Counted from the first letter of the stretch, positions 1 through 5,164 are shown. The stretch is DNA of 5,377 nucleotides from an uncultured Bacilli bacterium (GCA_944364705.1 CALVWH010000028.1:1-5377); one strand, 5' to 3'. Notes: generated from the sequence alone by a model not told the origin. A program made the numbers and translations.

Positions 1-1381
1 TCGGAAGCCCGAAAAAACTATCTTTAAAACCAACAAAATTAAATGGCGTAAGAGGAGTTAAATAATCGATCCCCATCACTTTGACACTGGAAAGTTTTGA
101 TATAAAAATAATGAGCGCTAAAATGAAACCGATCATTCCAAGGAAGGTACTAGCTAAAATAAAGAAAAGACGCCAAAACCGAATTCCATTAATCATATCG
201 ATATCACTAAATAATAATCCACTAATGGAAGTAATCGCAACCATAATAACGGAAATCGAAGAAACAATTCCTGCAGATACGGCAGCATCTCCTAAAACCA
301 GTCCTCCAACAATACTCATCGAAGTTCCCATAGCGGACGGTGTTCGGATATCACATTCTTTTAAGATTTCAAACGTAATCATTAAAAGTAAAACTTCAAA
401 AGCTGTAGGAAACGGAACATGAAATTTTTGCGTATAAAGAGAAAATAACAAAGACGAAGGAAGCATTTCGATATGAAATGTTGTAATGGCGATATAAATC
501 GCAGGAGCCATAATGGTTATAAAAAAAGCAAGATACCGTAAAATTCTAGTAAAAGAAATGTTGATTGGCATTTGATAATAATCTTCTGGATTTTTAAAAA
601 AATCAAAAAACAATGCTGGAATAATTAAAACATAAGGAGTACTTTCTACCATAATGACAATTTTTCCATTTAATAAAGAAGAACAAGCTAAATCTGGTCT
701 TTCTGTACTAATCACTTTAGGAAAAACGGTATTTTGATGACGAATCAAAAACTCTCTGATATGACCACTATCTAAAATTCCATCCACATTAATTTGTTTT
801 AACTTTTCAAGAATACGATTTACTTTTTTGGTATCTGCGATATCTTTAATATAAATGGTTGATACTTTGGTTTTCGTTCGTTTTCCTAAAAATAAGTCGG
901 TAATCACTAAGTTTGGATCTTTAATTCGTTTTCGAATTAAGCCAAGATTGGTAGAATGATTTTCCGTAAAACTATCTTTTGGTCCTCTTATAATACTTTC
1001 GGAAGAAGATTCACTAATGCTTCTGGATAATTCTTTTCTGGTTTCAATGGCAATAGCTTTTGGATAACCATCTAAAAATAAACAAGTAAAGCCAGAAGCA
1101 AGATGAAAAAAGACATCCTCATAAGTGGTTAGTATTTTAACATTATTGCTTGGAATTTGATTTTGTAAATTTAAAAAAACTTTTTGAAAAAATTGTGGCT
1201 TTTTCGCATATACTAAAGCTTTTAAAATAAAATCGTTAATATTACTTCCACTACTAACACTTTCAAAATAAACCGTTGCGACCTTTTTTCCCTGAAAAGG
1301 CAAAACTCTAATTTTTAAATCTCCACTATTGGTACTAATTTCTTTGATATGATTTACCCATTTTTCCAGTTTTTTATCCAT
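1..1381 (-). CDS. Spore germination protein, GerA family (GerAA/SpoVAF-like), 3' end cut by window edge
   Basis: Reading the minus strand from an ATG at 1381 gives 460 open codons that run off the left edge. GerA-family A subunits sit in the spore inner membrane and, with B and C subunits, form germinant receptors. What is seen: an N-terminal soluble domain (about residues 1-270) with the family blocks SESIIRGPKDSFTE (127-140), LIRKRIKDPNL (148-158) and STERPD followed by LLNGK...VESTPY (225-250), then FFKNPEDYYQ (261-270). After this come hydrophobic membrane segments from about 280, with VPFPTAFE (322-329), FEILKECDIRTPSAMG (337-352) and SIVGGLVLGDAAVSAGIVS (356-374). These are the classic GerA-family signatures. 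Whole proteins are usually about 480-530 residues, so only a short tail is missing. GGTG (bases 1388-1391, minus strand) lies 6 nt before the ATG. Whether it is GerAA or SpoVAF depends on the neighbours (gerB/gerC or spoVA genes) outside the window. Confidence 0.93.
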   Translation of the reverse strand, partial: MDKKLEKWVNHIKEISTNSGDLKIRVLPFQGKKVATVYFESVSSGSNINDFILKALVYAKKPQFFQKVFLNLQNQIPSNNVKILTTYEDVFFHLASGFTCLFLDGYPKAIAIETRKELSRSISESSSESIIRGPKDSFTENHSTNLGLIRKRIKDPNLVITDLFLGKRTKTKVSTIYIKDIADTKKVNRILEKLKQINVDGILDSGHIREFLIRHQNTVFPKVISTERPDLACSSLLNGKIVIMVESTPYVLIIPALFFDFFKNPEDYYQMPINISFTRILRYLAFFITIMAPAIYIAITTFHIEMLPSSLLFSLYTQKFHVPFPTAFEVLLLMITFEILKECDIRTPSAMGTSMSIVGGLVLGDAAVSAGIVSSISVIMVAITSISGLLFSDIDMINGIRFWRLFFILASTFLGMIGFILALIIFISKLSSVKVMGIDYLTPLTPFNFVGFKDSFFGLP

Positions 1382-1396
1382 AGAATTCACCAATTT

Positions 1397-1425
1397 TAAT
1401 ATGTGATATTTTAAAAAAAATATGT
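1397..1425 (-). promoter_or_regulatory. Possible forespore (sigma-G-type) promoter for the gerA-family gene
   Basis: On the minus strand, ACATA (1421-1425) is followed after 17 nt by CATATTA (1397-1403). The known sigma-G pattern is roughly GHATR, 17-18 nt, CATnHTA, so the -10 matches fully and the -35 matches 4 of 5. GerA operons are typically sigma-G dependent. Against it, the predicted start point (near 1390) falls inside the GGTG ribosome site, which would leave almost no leader, and the region is very AT-rich so chance matches are likely. Confidence 0.3.
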
Positions 1426-1430
1426 ACCAT

Positions 1431-1445
1431 TTGTAAAGTTTACAA
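1431..1445. promoter_or_regulatory. Perfect 7-1-7 palindrome in the divergent intergenic region, operator-like
   Basis: TTGTAAA-G-TTTACAA is a perfect inverted repeat of 7 bp arms around one base. It lies between the divergent gerA-family and LytTR genes, upstream of both predicted promoters: its centre is about 48 bp before the gerA start point and about 61 bp before the lytTR start point. The arm and spacer geometry is like Fur-superfamily (Fur/PerR/Zur) boxes, although the bases differ from those consensus sites. LytTR proteins normally bind direct repeats, so this is not an obvious LytTR site. The binding protein is unknown. Confidence 0.4.
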
Positions 1446-1483
1446 TTTTTTTCTTTTTGTCTATGTTTTCTAAAAAATATTTG

Positions 1484-1492
1484 TGCTATGAT
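1484..1492 (+). promoter_or_regulatory. Extended -10 promoter for the LytTR regulator gene
   Basis: TGC-TATGAT (TG at 1484-1485, hexamer 1487-1492) matches an extended -10 of a housekeeping promoter. No good -35 is found at 17 nt (TGTTTT at 1464-1469). The start point would be near 1499, right at the GGGAGG ribosome site (1499-1504), which gives a leader of only about 11 nt. Confidence 0.45.
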
Positions 1493-1509
1493 TTTTATGG
1501 GAGGAATTT

Positions 1510-2223
1510 ATGATAGAATTTGTCGTCGGAGAAGATCAAAAATTGATCCATGAAAAAGTAAAAGAATGTATTCATAAACTGATGATGAAAAATAATATGG
1601 ATTATAAAATTATTTCTTTTTATGATTATGATAAAGCCTTTTTTTCTTTTACGAAAACAAAAAACAAATATCGAATTTATATTTTAGATATTGTTATGAA
1701 AAGTGCAACGGGACTTGATGCTGCCAGAAAAATTCGGCAAAAAGATATTACGAGTCTTTTGATTTTCTTAACGGCTTATGATCAAGAATTTAAAGAAGAT
1801 ATTTATAAAGGTCAATTTATGTATTATGCTTCGATTTCGAAAAGAGAAGAATATTCAAAAATTTTAGAAAAAACGTTACAAAGTGCTTTACATTTACTTG
1901 GAACGGTAAAAGCTCTTCGTTTTTATGATCAAAAAATTTTATATACGATTCCTTTAGAAGACATTTTGTATATTACAACCGATACGAATGCTAGAAAAAC
2001 ATTAATTATTACAAATTATACAACGTTTAAAGTGAGTAAAACACTTGCGAATATTGAAAAAAAATTAAGCAATACCTTTATTCGAACGCATCGATCTTGT
2101 ATTGTCAATAAAGATCATGTGGTTTATATGGATATGAAAAAGCAAAAAATTTTTTTAGATAATCAAGAAACGTTAGGATTATTATCAAGAGCATTTAAGC
2201 AAAAGAAGATAGAAATTGGGTAA
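1510..2223 (+). CDS. LytTR-family response regulator (CheY-like receiver plus LytTR DNA-binding domain)
   Basis: The 237-residue protein has two domains. The receiver (about 1-125) shows the acidic pair E8/D9, the phospho-acceptor D60 in YILDIVM, T88 in FLTAYD, and K111 in SISK, the usual conserved lysine position. The LytTR domain (about 135-235) shows IPLEDILYI (147-155), RKTLIIT (162-168) and the family hallmark FIRTHRSCIVNKDHV (190-204). It should therefore be a phosphorylation-controlled transcription factor of the AgrA/LytR/ComE class. All key receiver residues are present, so phosphorylation is expected, but no sensor kinase lies in the window. GGGAGG (1499-1504) lies 5 nt before the ATG and fixes the start. 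It is divergent from the gerA-family gene and followed by its own terminator, so it is probably a single-gene transcript. The targets are not identifiable from sequence. Confidence 0.92.
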   Translation: MIEFVVGEDQKLIHEKVKECIHKLMMKNNMDYKIISFYDYDKAFFSFTKTKNKYRIYILDIVMKSATGLDAARKIRQKDITSLLIFLTAYDQEFKEDIYKGQFMYYASISKREEYSKILEKTLQSALHLLGTVKALRFYDQKILYTIPLEDILYITTDTNARKTLIITNYTTFKVSKTLANIEKKLSNTFIRTHRSCIVNKDHVVYMDMKKQKIFLDNQETLGLLSRAFKQKKIEIG

Positions 2224-2242
2224 CATGAATTTTATGCAACAG

Positions 2243-2268
2243 AATGAACCGTTCGTTCATTTTTTTTT
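2243..2268 (+). terminator. Intrinsic terminator after the LytTR gene
   Basis: AATGAAC (2243-2249) pairs perfectly with GTTCATT (2255-2261) around the 5-nt loop CGTTC, and a T run continues to 2268. It starts 19 nt after the LytTR stop codon, on the same strand. Confidence 0.85.
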
Positions 2269-2293
2269 GATTTAAAAAAATGGAATGTATAAT
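2267..2293 (+). promoter_or_regulatory. Promoter for the 32-residue small ORF
   Basis: A perfect consensus -10, TATAAT, lies at 2288-2293. The only candidate -35 is TTGATT (2267-2272), at a short 15-nt spacing and overlapping the end of the preceding T run. The -10 is followed within 6 nt by a near-perfect Shine-Dalgarno (2299-2307), which makes a chance occurrence less likely. Confidence 0.5.
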
Positions 2294-2314
2294 AAAATGG
2301 GAGGAGGTAGTGTG

Positions 2315-2413
2315 ATGTATGTTGTATGTGCGATTTTCGCTTTTTCTATTATTTTGAAAAAAGCTTTTTTTATCATTTGTTTAAAAAATGAGAAAACTGT
2401 TATCGAAAGATGA
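2315..2413 (+). CDS. Small hydrophobic peptide, 32 residues, unknown function
   Basis: An ATG at 2315 opens 32 codons ending in TGA at 2411-2413. The start begins MYVVCAIFAFSIIL. Residues 1-13 and 17-23 are strongly hydrophobic, separated by KK (15-16), with a charged tail (KNEKTVIER, 24-32). This fits a single membrane-spanning or membrane-active peptide; Cys5 and Cys22 are the only cysteines. The ribosome site GGGAGGAGG (2299-2307) is the strongest in the window and lies 7 nt before the ATG; an in-frame GTG sits just upstream at 2312. A perfect TATAAT precedes it, and it lies between the LytTR terminator and the next promoter, so it looks like an independent transcription unit. The size and layout resemble type I toxins or small membrane regulators, but no family motif is recognised. 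The AgrD motif pattern and an AgrB partner are both absent. Confidence 0.5.
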   Translation: MYVVCAIFAFSIILKKAFFIICLKNEKTVIER

Positions 2414-2444
2414 CAAAATATTCACGTAAGAAAGGGTATTTTGT
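2413..2444. repeat. 8-bp inverted repeat before the DUF218 gene promoter
   Basis: ACAAAATA (2413-2420) and TATTTTGT (2437-2444) are perfect inverted copies around 16 nt. The right arm ends on the T of the extended -10 of the next gene, and the left arm begins at the small ORF stop codon. No T run follows, so it does not look like a standard terminator. It could be an operator or chance in AT-rich DNA. Confidence 0.25.
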
Positions 2445-2452
2445 GATACAAT
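2444..2452 (+). promoter_or_regulatory. Extended -10 promoter for the DUF218 gene
   Basis: TGA-TACAAT (2444-2452) is an extended -10 with no convincing -35 at 16-18 nt. The predicted start point near 2459 coincides with the weak ribosome site GGTG (2459-2462), so the leader would again be only about 9 nt. Confidence 0.4.
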
Positions 2453-2467
2453 TTCTATGGTGTTTGT

Positions 2468-3100
2468 ATGAAGAACGTTGTTAAAATTTTTATTTTTTTC
2501 CTTTTTCTTGGAATTAGTTTTTTATTTAGTATCCAAGGATATTTTTCTTTGTGTTATGAAAAAGAAGTTTTATCATCTACAAAGAAAACTTATGACTTTG
2601 CGATAGTTCCGGGAGCTAAAATAGAGGATCAGGAACCTTCGCCGTTTTTAAAAGAGCGATTAGATAAAGCAATCCTTTTATATAAAGGGAAACAAGTAAA
2701 AAAAATTATTTTATCTGGTGGATATAATTCTACTTATAAAAAACATGAAACCGATGTTATGAAAGCATATTTACAAAAAAGAGGAATTCCTCTGGAAGAT
2801 TTGATCATTGATCGAGCAGGCTTTTCTACGTATGATACCATTGCTCGGTATCAAGAGAAATTTCCCCAAAAAAGAGCAATCTTTATTACTCAAAAAGCGT
2901 ATGCGAATCGTGCTCTTTATATTGCGAGAAAAAAAGATGCTTTGATTGATGTTATGGATTGTTCTACCGGAGAATATAATCTTTCTTTAAAGGCATATAT
3001 TCGCGAGCTTTTAGCACCCGTAAAAGCAATTCTTGAAGTCCATATGGAAAAAAAACCAGAATATACCATTACAGAAAAAGATTTTGAAAATAGTAAATAG
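2468..3100 (+). CDS. Membrane-anchored DUF218 protein, SanA/YdcF type
   Basis: The 210-residue protein starts with an uncleaved signal-anchor helix (about residues 5-28) that places the rest outside the membrane. The DUF218 fold follows: FAIVPGAK (44-51), PSPFLKERLDKAILLYKGK (57-75), KKIILSGGYN (78-87), HETDVMKAYLQKRGIP (93-108), IIDRAGFSTYDTIAR (113-127) and IFITQKAYANRALYIARKK (138-156). The order of P-G-A/ER/SGG/ET/D-AGF-T-DT/TQ-RA motifs is that of E. coli SanA and its Gram-positive relatives. SanA is linked to vancomycin exclusion and envelope barrier function, but the biochemical activity of the family is poorly defined, so no reaction is claimed. The charged tail (192-210) is beyond the core fold. 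The start at 2468 has only a weak GGTG 5 nt upstream, but it gives the complete anchor. It has its own promoter and terminator. Confidence 0.88.
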   Translation: MKNVVKIFIFFLFLGISFLFSIQGYFSLCYEKEVLSSTKKTYDFAIVPGAKIEDQEPSPFLKERLDKAILLYKGKQVKKIILSGGYNSTYKKHETDVMKAYLQKRGIPLEDLIIDRAGFSTYDTIARYQEKFPQKRAIFITQKAYANRALYIARKKDALIDVMDCSTGEYNLSLKAYIRELLAPVKAILEVHMEKKPEYTITEKDFENSK

Positions 3101-3115
3101 TTTACTATTTTTTTT
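3087..3115 (+). terminator. Intrinsic terminator built on the DUF218 stop codon
   Basis: AAAATAGTAAA (3087-3097) pairs with TTTACTATTTT (3101-3111), an 11-bp perfect stem of low GC, followed by more T to 3115. The 3-nt loop is the TAG stop codon itself (3098-3100), so the left arm encodes the last residues of the protein. Confidence 0.75.
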
Positions 3116-3133
3116 AAACAATTTTTCTTTTTT

Positions 3134-3151
3134 TATGATATACTTATCATA
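3134..3151. promoter_or_regulatory. Extended -10 promoter within a perfect 7-4-7 inverted repeat, for the Tim44-like operon
   Basis: TGA-TATACT (3136-3144) is an extended -10 on the plus strand with no clear -35 (AAACAA at 3116-3121). The same bases form TATGATA (3134-3140), TACT, TATCATA (3145-3151), a perfect inverted repeat that covers the -10 and the likely start point near 3151. A protein bound here would block polymerase, so it is a candidate operator. Alternatively it could fold as a 5' RNA hairpin, but most of it lies upstream of the predicted start point. Confidence 0.4.
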
Positions 3152-3161
3152 GGTGGATGTT

Positions 3162-4037
3162 ATGACAAAGAAAAAAAACTATTTTTTATTTTTTTGTGCA
3201 ATTATGCTTGTGTTTTCTTTGCTTTTTGTTCCGTTTATGCAAAGTAAAGCAGATTCTGGATTTGATTTTGATTATGATAGTGGAGGATCTGATTTTGGAG
3301 GATCTGATTTCGGTGGATCGTTTGGTTCTGATATAGATTTATCCTATGGAGCTGGCTCTGGATCCGTTTCTTCTTTGATTGGAATTATTGCGTTTGCTAC
3401 GGTTATTGTTATTATTCTCTTAATTAAGAAAAAACAAATGGCAAAAAATTATAATCCTGGTAGATTTTTAAATTCTTATGTAAGCGATGAGCAAATTCGT
3501 GCAATTCTTCCAAATTTCCAGAGACAAGAATTTTTGGACCGTGCTTATGATATTTTTGTAAAAGTACAAGAAGCTTGGATGAATTTTGATTTGGAAAGTG
3601 TCAGAAACTTATTAAGTGATGATATGTATAGTATGTATACTTCACAATTGGATACGTTAAAAATAAAAAATCAAAAAAATATTATGAAAGACTTTGCCTT
3701 AGATTACATGAATATCCAATCGATTAAAGAGGAAAATGGAAAAGTATCCATCGAAGTTTTATTAGATGTTGTATTTAAAGATTATATCATTAATACTATG
3801 ACGAATGAAGTCGTTCGCGGTTTGGAACATGCAGGTTTTAAAACAACGTATGTATTGACTTTTGTCGTATCGAAAAATTTTGATCCAAATAGAGAAGTTA
3901 CTTGTCCAAATTGTCATGCCAAAACAAAAGTAAATCAAGCAGGAAAATGTGAATATTGTGATTCTATTCTTGTAAATAATCAATATGATTATGTACTTAC
4001 CAAAAAACAATTTATTAAAAAAGAAAGAAAATATTAG
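3162..4037 (+). CDS. Tim44-like membrane protein with C-terminal zinc ribbon
   Basis: The start is the ATG at 3162, 5 nt after AGGTGG (3151-3156); a GTG nine bases earlier (3153) is inside that ribosome site and is not the start. The 291-residue protein has a signal peptide (about 1-30, ending SKA before Asp31), a Gly/Ser/Asp/Phe-rich spacer with GGSDF repeats (31-70), a transmembrane helix (about 71-88) followed by KKK, a mixed alpha/beta domain resembling the Tim44-like/NTF2-type fold (about 120-240), and a zinc ribbon with C248-x2-C251 and C263-x2-C266 (CPNC...CEYC). The Gly-rich linker, helix, Tim44-like domain and zinc ribbon are the layout of bacterial proteins annotated as TIM44-like or zinc-ribbon transport proteins. 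The ligand and any transport role are unproven. It is the first gene of a likely operon, with a paralogue 14 nt downstream. Confidence 0.8.
   Translation: MTKKKNYFLFFCAIMLVFSLLFVPFMQSKADSGFDFDYDSGGSDFGGSDFGGSFGSDIDLSYGAGSGSVSSLIGIIAFATVIVIILLIKKKQMAKNYNPGRFLNSYVSDEQIRAILPNFQRQEFLDRAYDIFVKVQEAWMNFDLESVRNLLSDDMYSMYTSQLDTLKIKNQKNIMKDFALDYMNIQSIKEENGKVSIEVLLDVVFKDYIINTMTNEVVRGLEHAGFKTTYVLTFVVSKNFDPNREVTCPNCHAKTKVNQAGKCEYCDSILVNNQYDYVLTKKQFIKKERKY
3282..3320 (+). repeat. 15-bp tandem repeat inside the Tim44-like gene
   Basis: Two copies of GGAGGATCTGATTT plus one variable base (3282-3296 and 3297-3311) are followed by a degraded partial copy, GGTGGATCG (3312-3320). The unit is five codons, encoding G-G-S-D-F, so changes in copy number keep the frame and alter only the length of the flexible spacer before the membrane helix. 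Confidence 0.8.
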
Positions 4038-4051
4038 ACAGGAGATTTGTT

Positions 4052-4576
4052 ATGTTTGATAAAGAATATCATGAAGAAGAATTTAAAAGTAAAATCAATA
4101 ATATGTTTATTCAAGTCTTGTATGCGATTATGCTTCAAGATATCGACCGAGTTCGTCACTTTTTAAACGAAGATTTAGAAAAGCAGTTAGAACAAAAAAT
4201 TGAAGGTTTAAAACAAAAGAATCTTCGGCAAATGTATGATGAATTAAATGTGGCTGATGTTAAACTTATAAACATTACAGAAATGGAAGATCGTTTTGTA
4301 ATCGATGCAGAAATTACGAGCAAATATATGGATTATCAAATGGATATGCAAGGAAAAATCATTTCTGGAGATTCGTCTAGAAGAGTTCAAAAAATTCATT
4401 TTTTAACTTGTGAACGTTATAAAAATGGAAAATCTCTTGGTCTTGTTCGAAGATGTAAAAGTTGTGGACATAGTATGAATCTTAGCTTAAATGGAAAATG
4501 TGAATACTGTGGAAGTATTTATAAACTAGAAGATTATGATTATGTTATTACAAAATTAAATTTTAATGAATTATAG
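4052..4576 (+). CDS. Soluble Tim44-like protein with C-terminal zinc ribbon, paralogue of the upstream gene
   Basis: This 174-residue protein has no signal peptide or membrane helix. It begins with a helical, charged stretch (about 1-60, with FKSKINNMFIQVLYAIMLQDIDRVRHFL at 11-38 parallel to FLDRAYDIFVKVQEAWMNFDLESVRNLL of its neighbour), continues with a beta-rich segment (about 65-130) and ends in a zinc ribbon with C135-x2-C138 and C150-x2-C153. The ends of both proteins align closely: GKCEYCGS...DYDYVITK here against GKCEYCDS...QYDYVLTK upstream. It is therefore a duplicate that lacks the signal, Gly-rich spacer and membrane anchor, expected in the cytoplasm. AGGAG (4040-4044) lies 7 nt before the ATG. 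The 14-nt gap from the previous stop, with no terminator, indicates co-transcription and suggests the two work together. Function is not known. Confidence 0.75.
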   Translation: MFDKEYHEEEFKSKINNMFIQVLYAIMLQDIDRVRHFLNEDLEKQLEQKIEGLKQKNLRQMYDELNVADVKLINITEMEDRFVIDAEITSKYMDYQMDMQGKIISGDSSRRVQKIHFLTCERYKNGKSLGLVRRCKSCGHSMNLSLNGKCEYCGSIYKLEDYDYVITKLNFNEL

Positions 4577-4619
4577 TATAAAAAGAAAAAAATAGTTGAT
4601 GATAAGAATGGTGATTCCT

Positions 4620-5135
4620 ATGTATTATATCAACTGTTTTTTTGTTTATTCTTTTATCGGTTTTTGGTTTGAATGTATTATGGGAAAATTAATGGGAAAT
4701 CGTTTTGAAAGTGGAATTTTATTTGGACCATTTACTCCTGTTTATGGAATCGGGGTTGTTTTAATTTTAATGTTATCCAAATTCTTTTTTCAAAACTTAC
4801 ATATGCCTAGATGGAAAGAAACAATAATTGTGTTTTTTATTTTAGTTTTTGCTTTAACCTTTATTGAATGGATTGGTGGAATTTTAATTGAAAAACTTTT
4901 CCATATTACCTTTTGGGATTATACCGATCTAAAATTTAATCTTGGAAAATATATTGCTTTAGAAATTTCTTTGGCATGGGGATTTTTGTCCTTGCTTTTA
5001 ATTTATGTAATTCATCCTCTCTTAAGTGATTTTATTAAAAAAATTCCTCTATGGATTACTTATCTTTTAATTTTTGCGATTAGTATTGATTTTATTTGTA
5101 CGTTTATGAAATATAAATTTGGATATTTTAAATAG
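4620..5135 (+). CDS. Five-helix membrane protein, CmpB/putative ABC-transporter type IV family
   Basis: The reading frame is open from a TTG at 4596, with ATGs at 4599, 4608 and 4620. The 4620 ATG is preferred because GGTGA (4610-4614) lies 5 nt before it and the product then starts MYYINCFFVYSFIGFWFE, as family members do; the other starts lack a ribosome site. The 171-residue protein has about five hydrophobic helices (1-20, 36-56, 69-90, 110-132, 143-163). Family motifs are GFWFE (14-18), GILFGPFTPVYGIG (32-45), FIEWIGGILIEKLFHITFWDY (81-101) and the N-LGKYIALEISLAWG stretch (107-121). Pfam names this family ABC_trans_CmpB, but no ATPase is nearby and transport is not established. No terminator separates it from the gene 43 nt upstream, so it is probably the third gene of the operon. 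Confidence 0.82.
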   Translation: MYYINCFFVYSFIGFWFECIMGKLMGNRFESGILFGPFTPVYGIGVVLILMLSKFFFQNLHMPRWKETIIVFFILVFALTFIEWIGGILIEKLFHITFWDYTDLKFNLGKYIALEISLAWGFLSLLLIYVIHPLLSDFIKKIPLWITYLLIFAISIDFICTFMKYKFGYFK

Positions 5136-5164
5136 AAAAGAGTTGCATCTTTTCTTTTTTTTTT
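5134..5164 (+). terminator. Intrinsic terminator at the end of the Tim44/CmpB operon
   Basis: AGAAAAGA (5134-5141) pairs perfectly with TCTTTTCT (5148-5155) around the loop GTTGCA, followed by an unbroken T run from 5155 to 5164. The stem begins inside the TAG stop codon of the CmpB-like gene. Confidence 0.88.

Noticed and set aside
81..422. Open frame of 113 codons on the plus strand
   Set aside because: It is antisense to the GerA-family gene, which has clear family motifs across this stretch; there is no ribosome site and the product is low-complexity Ile/Lys/Thr-rich with no recognisable domain.
1382..1509. Riboswitch or other structured RNA in the divergent region
   Set aside because: The predicted leaders are only about 10 nt on each side, and apart from the DNA palindrome no conserved aptamer-like pairing is visible.
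2357..2370. AAAAAAGCTTTTTT palindrome as a terminator
   Set aside because: It lies within the small ORF, has only a two-base GC core and no room for a loop, and is likely a by-product of Lys-Lys-Ala-Phe codons.
2315..2413. Small ORF as an AgrD-type autoinducing peptide precursor
   Set aside because: There is no AgrB-like protease gene nearby, and the peptide lacks the central Cys-containing signal segment followed by an acidic tail seen in AgrD.
3153..3161. GTG at 3153 as the start of the Tim44-like protein
   Set aside because: The GTG is part of the AGGTGG ribosome site for the ATG at 3162, and starting there would leave no ribosome site of its own.
3762..4010. Open frame of 82 codons on the minus strand
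   Set aside because: It lies antisense within the Tim44-like gene, covering its zinc ribbon, and has no family motif. It is a shadow of the real gene.
4596..4619. TTG 4596, ATG 4599 or ATG 4608 as the start of the CmpB-like protein
   Set aside because: None has a Shine-Dalgarno, whereas the ATG at 4620 has GGTGA at 5-nt spacing and gives the usual family N terminus.
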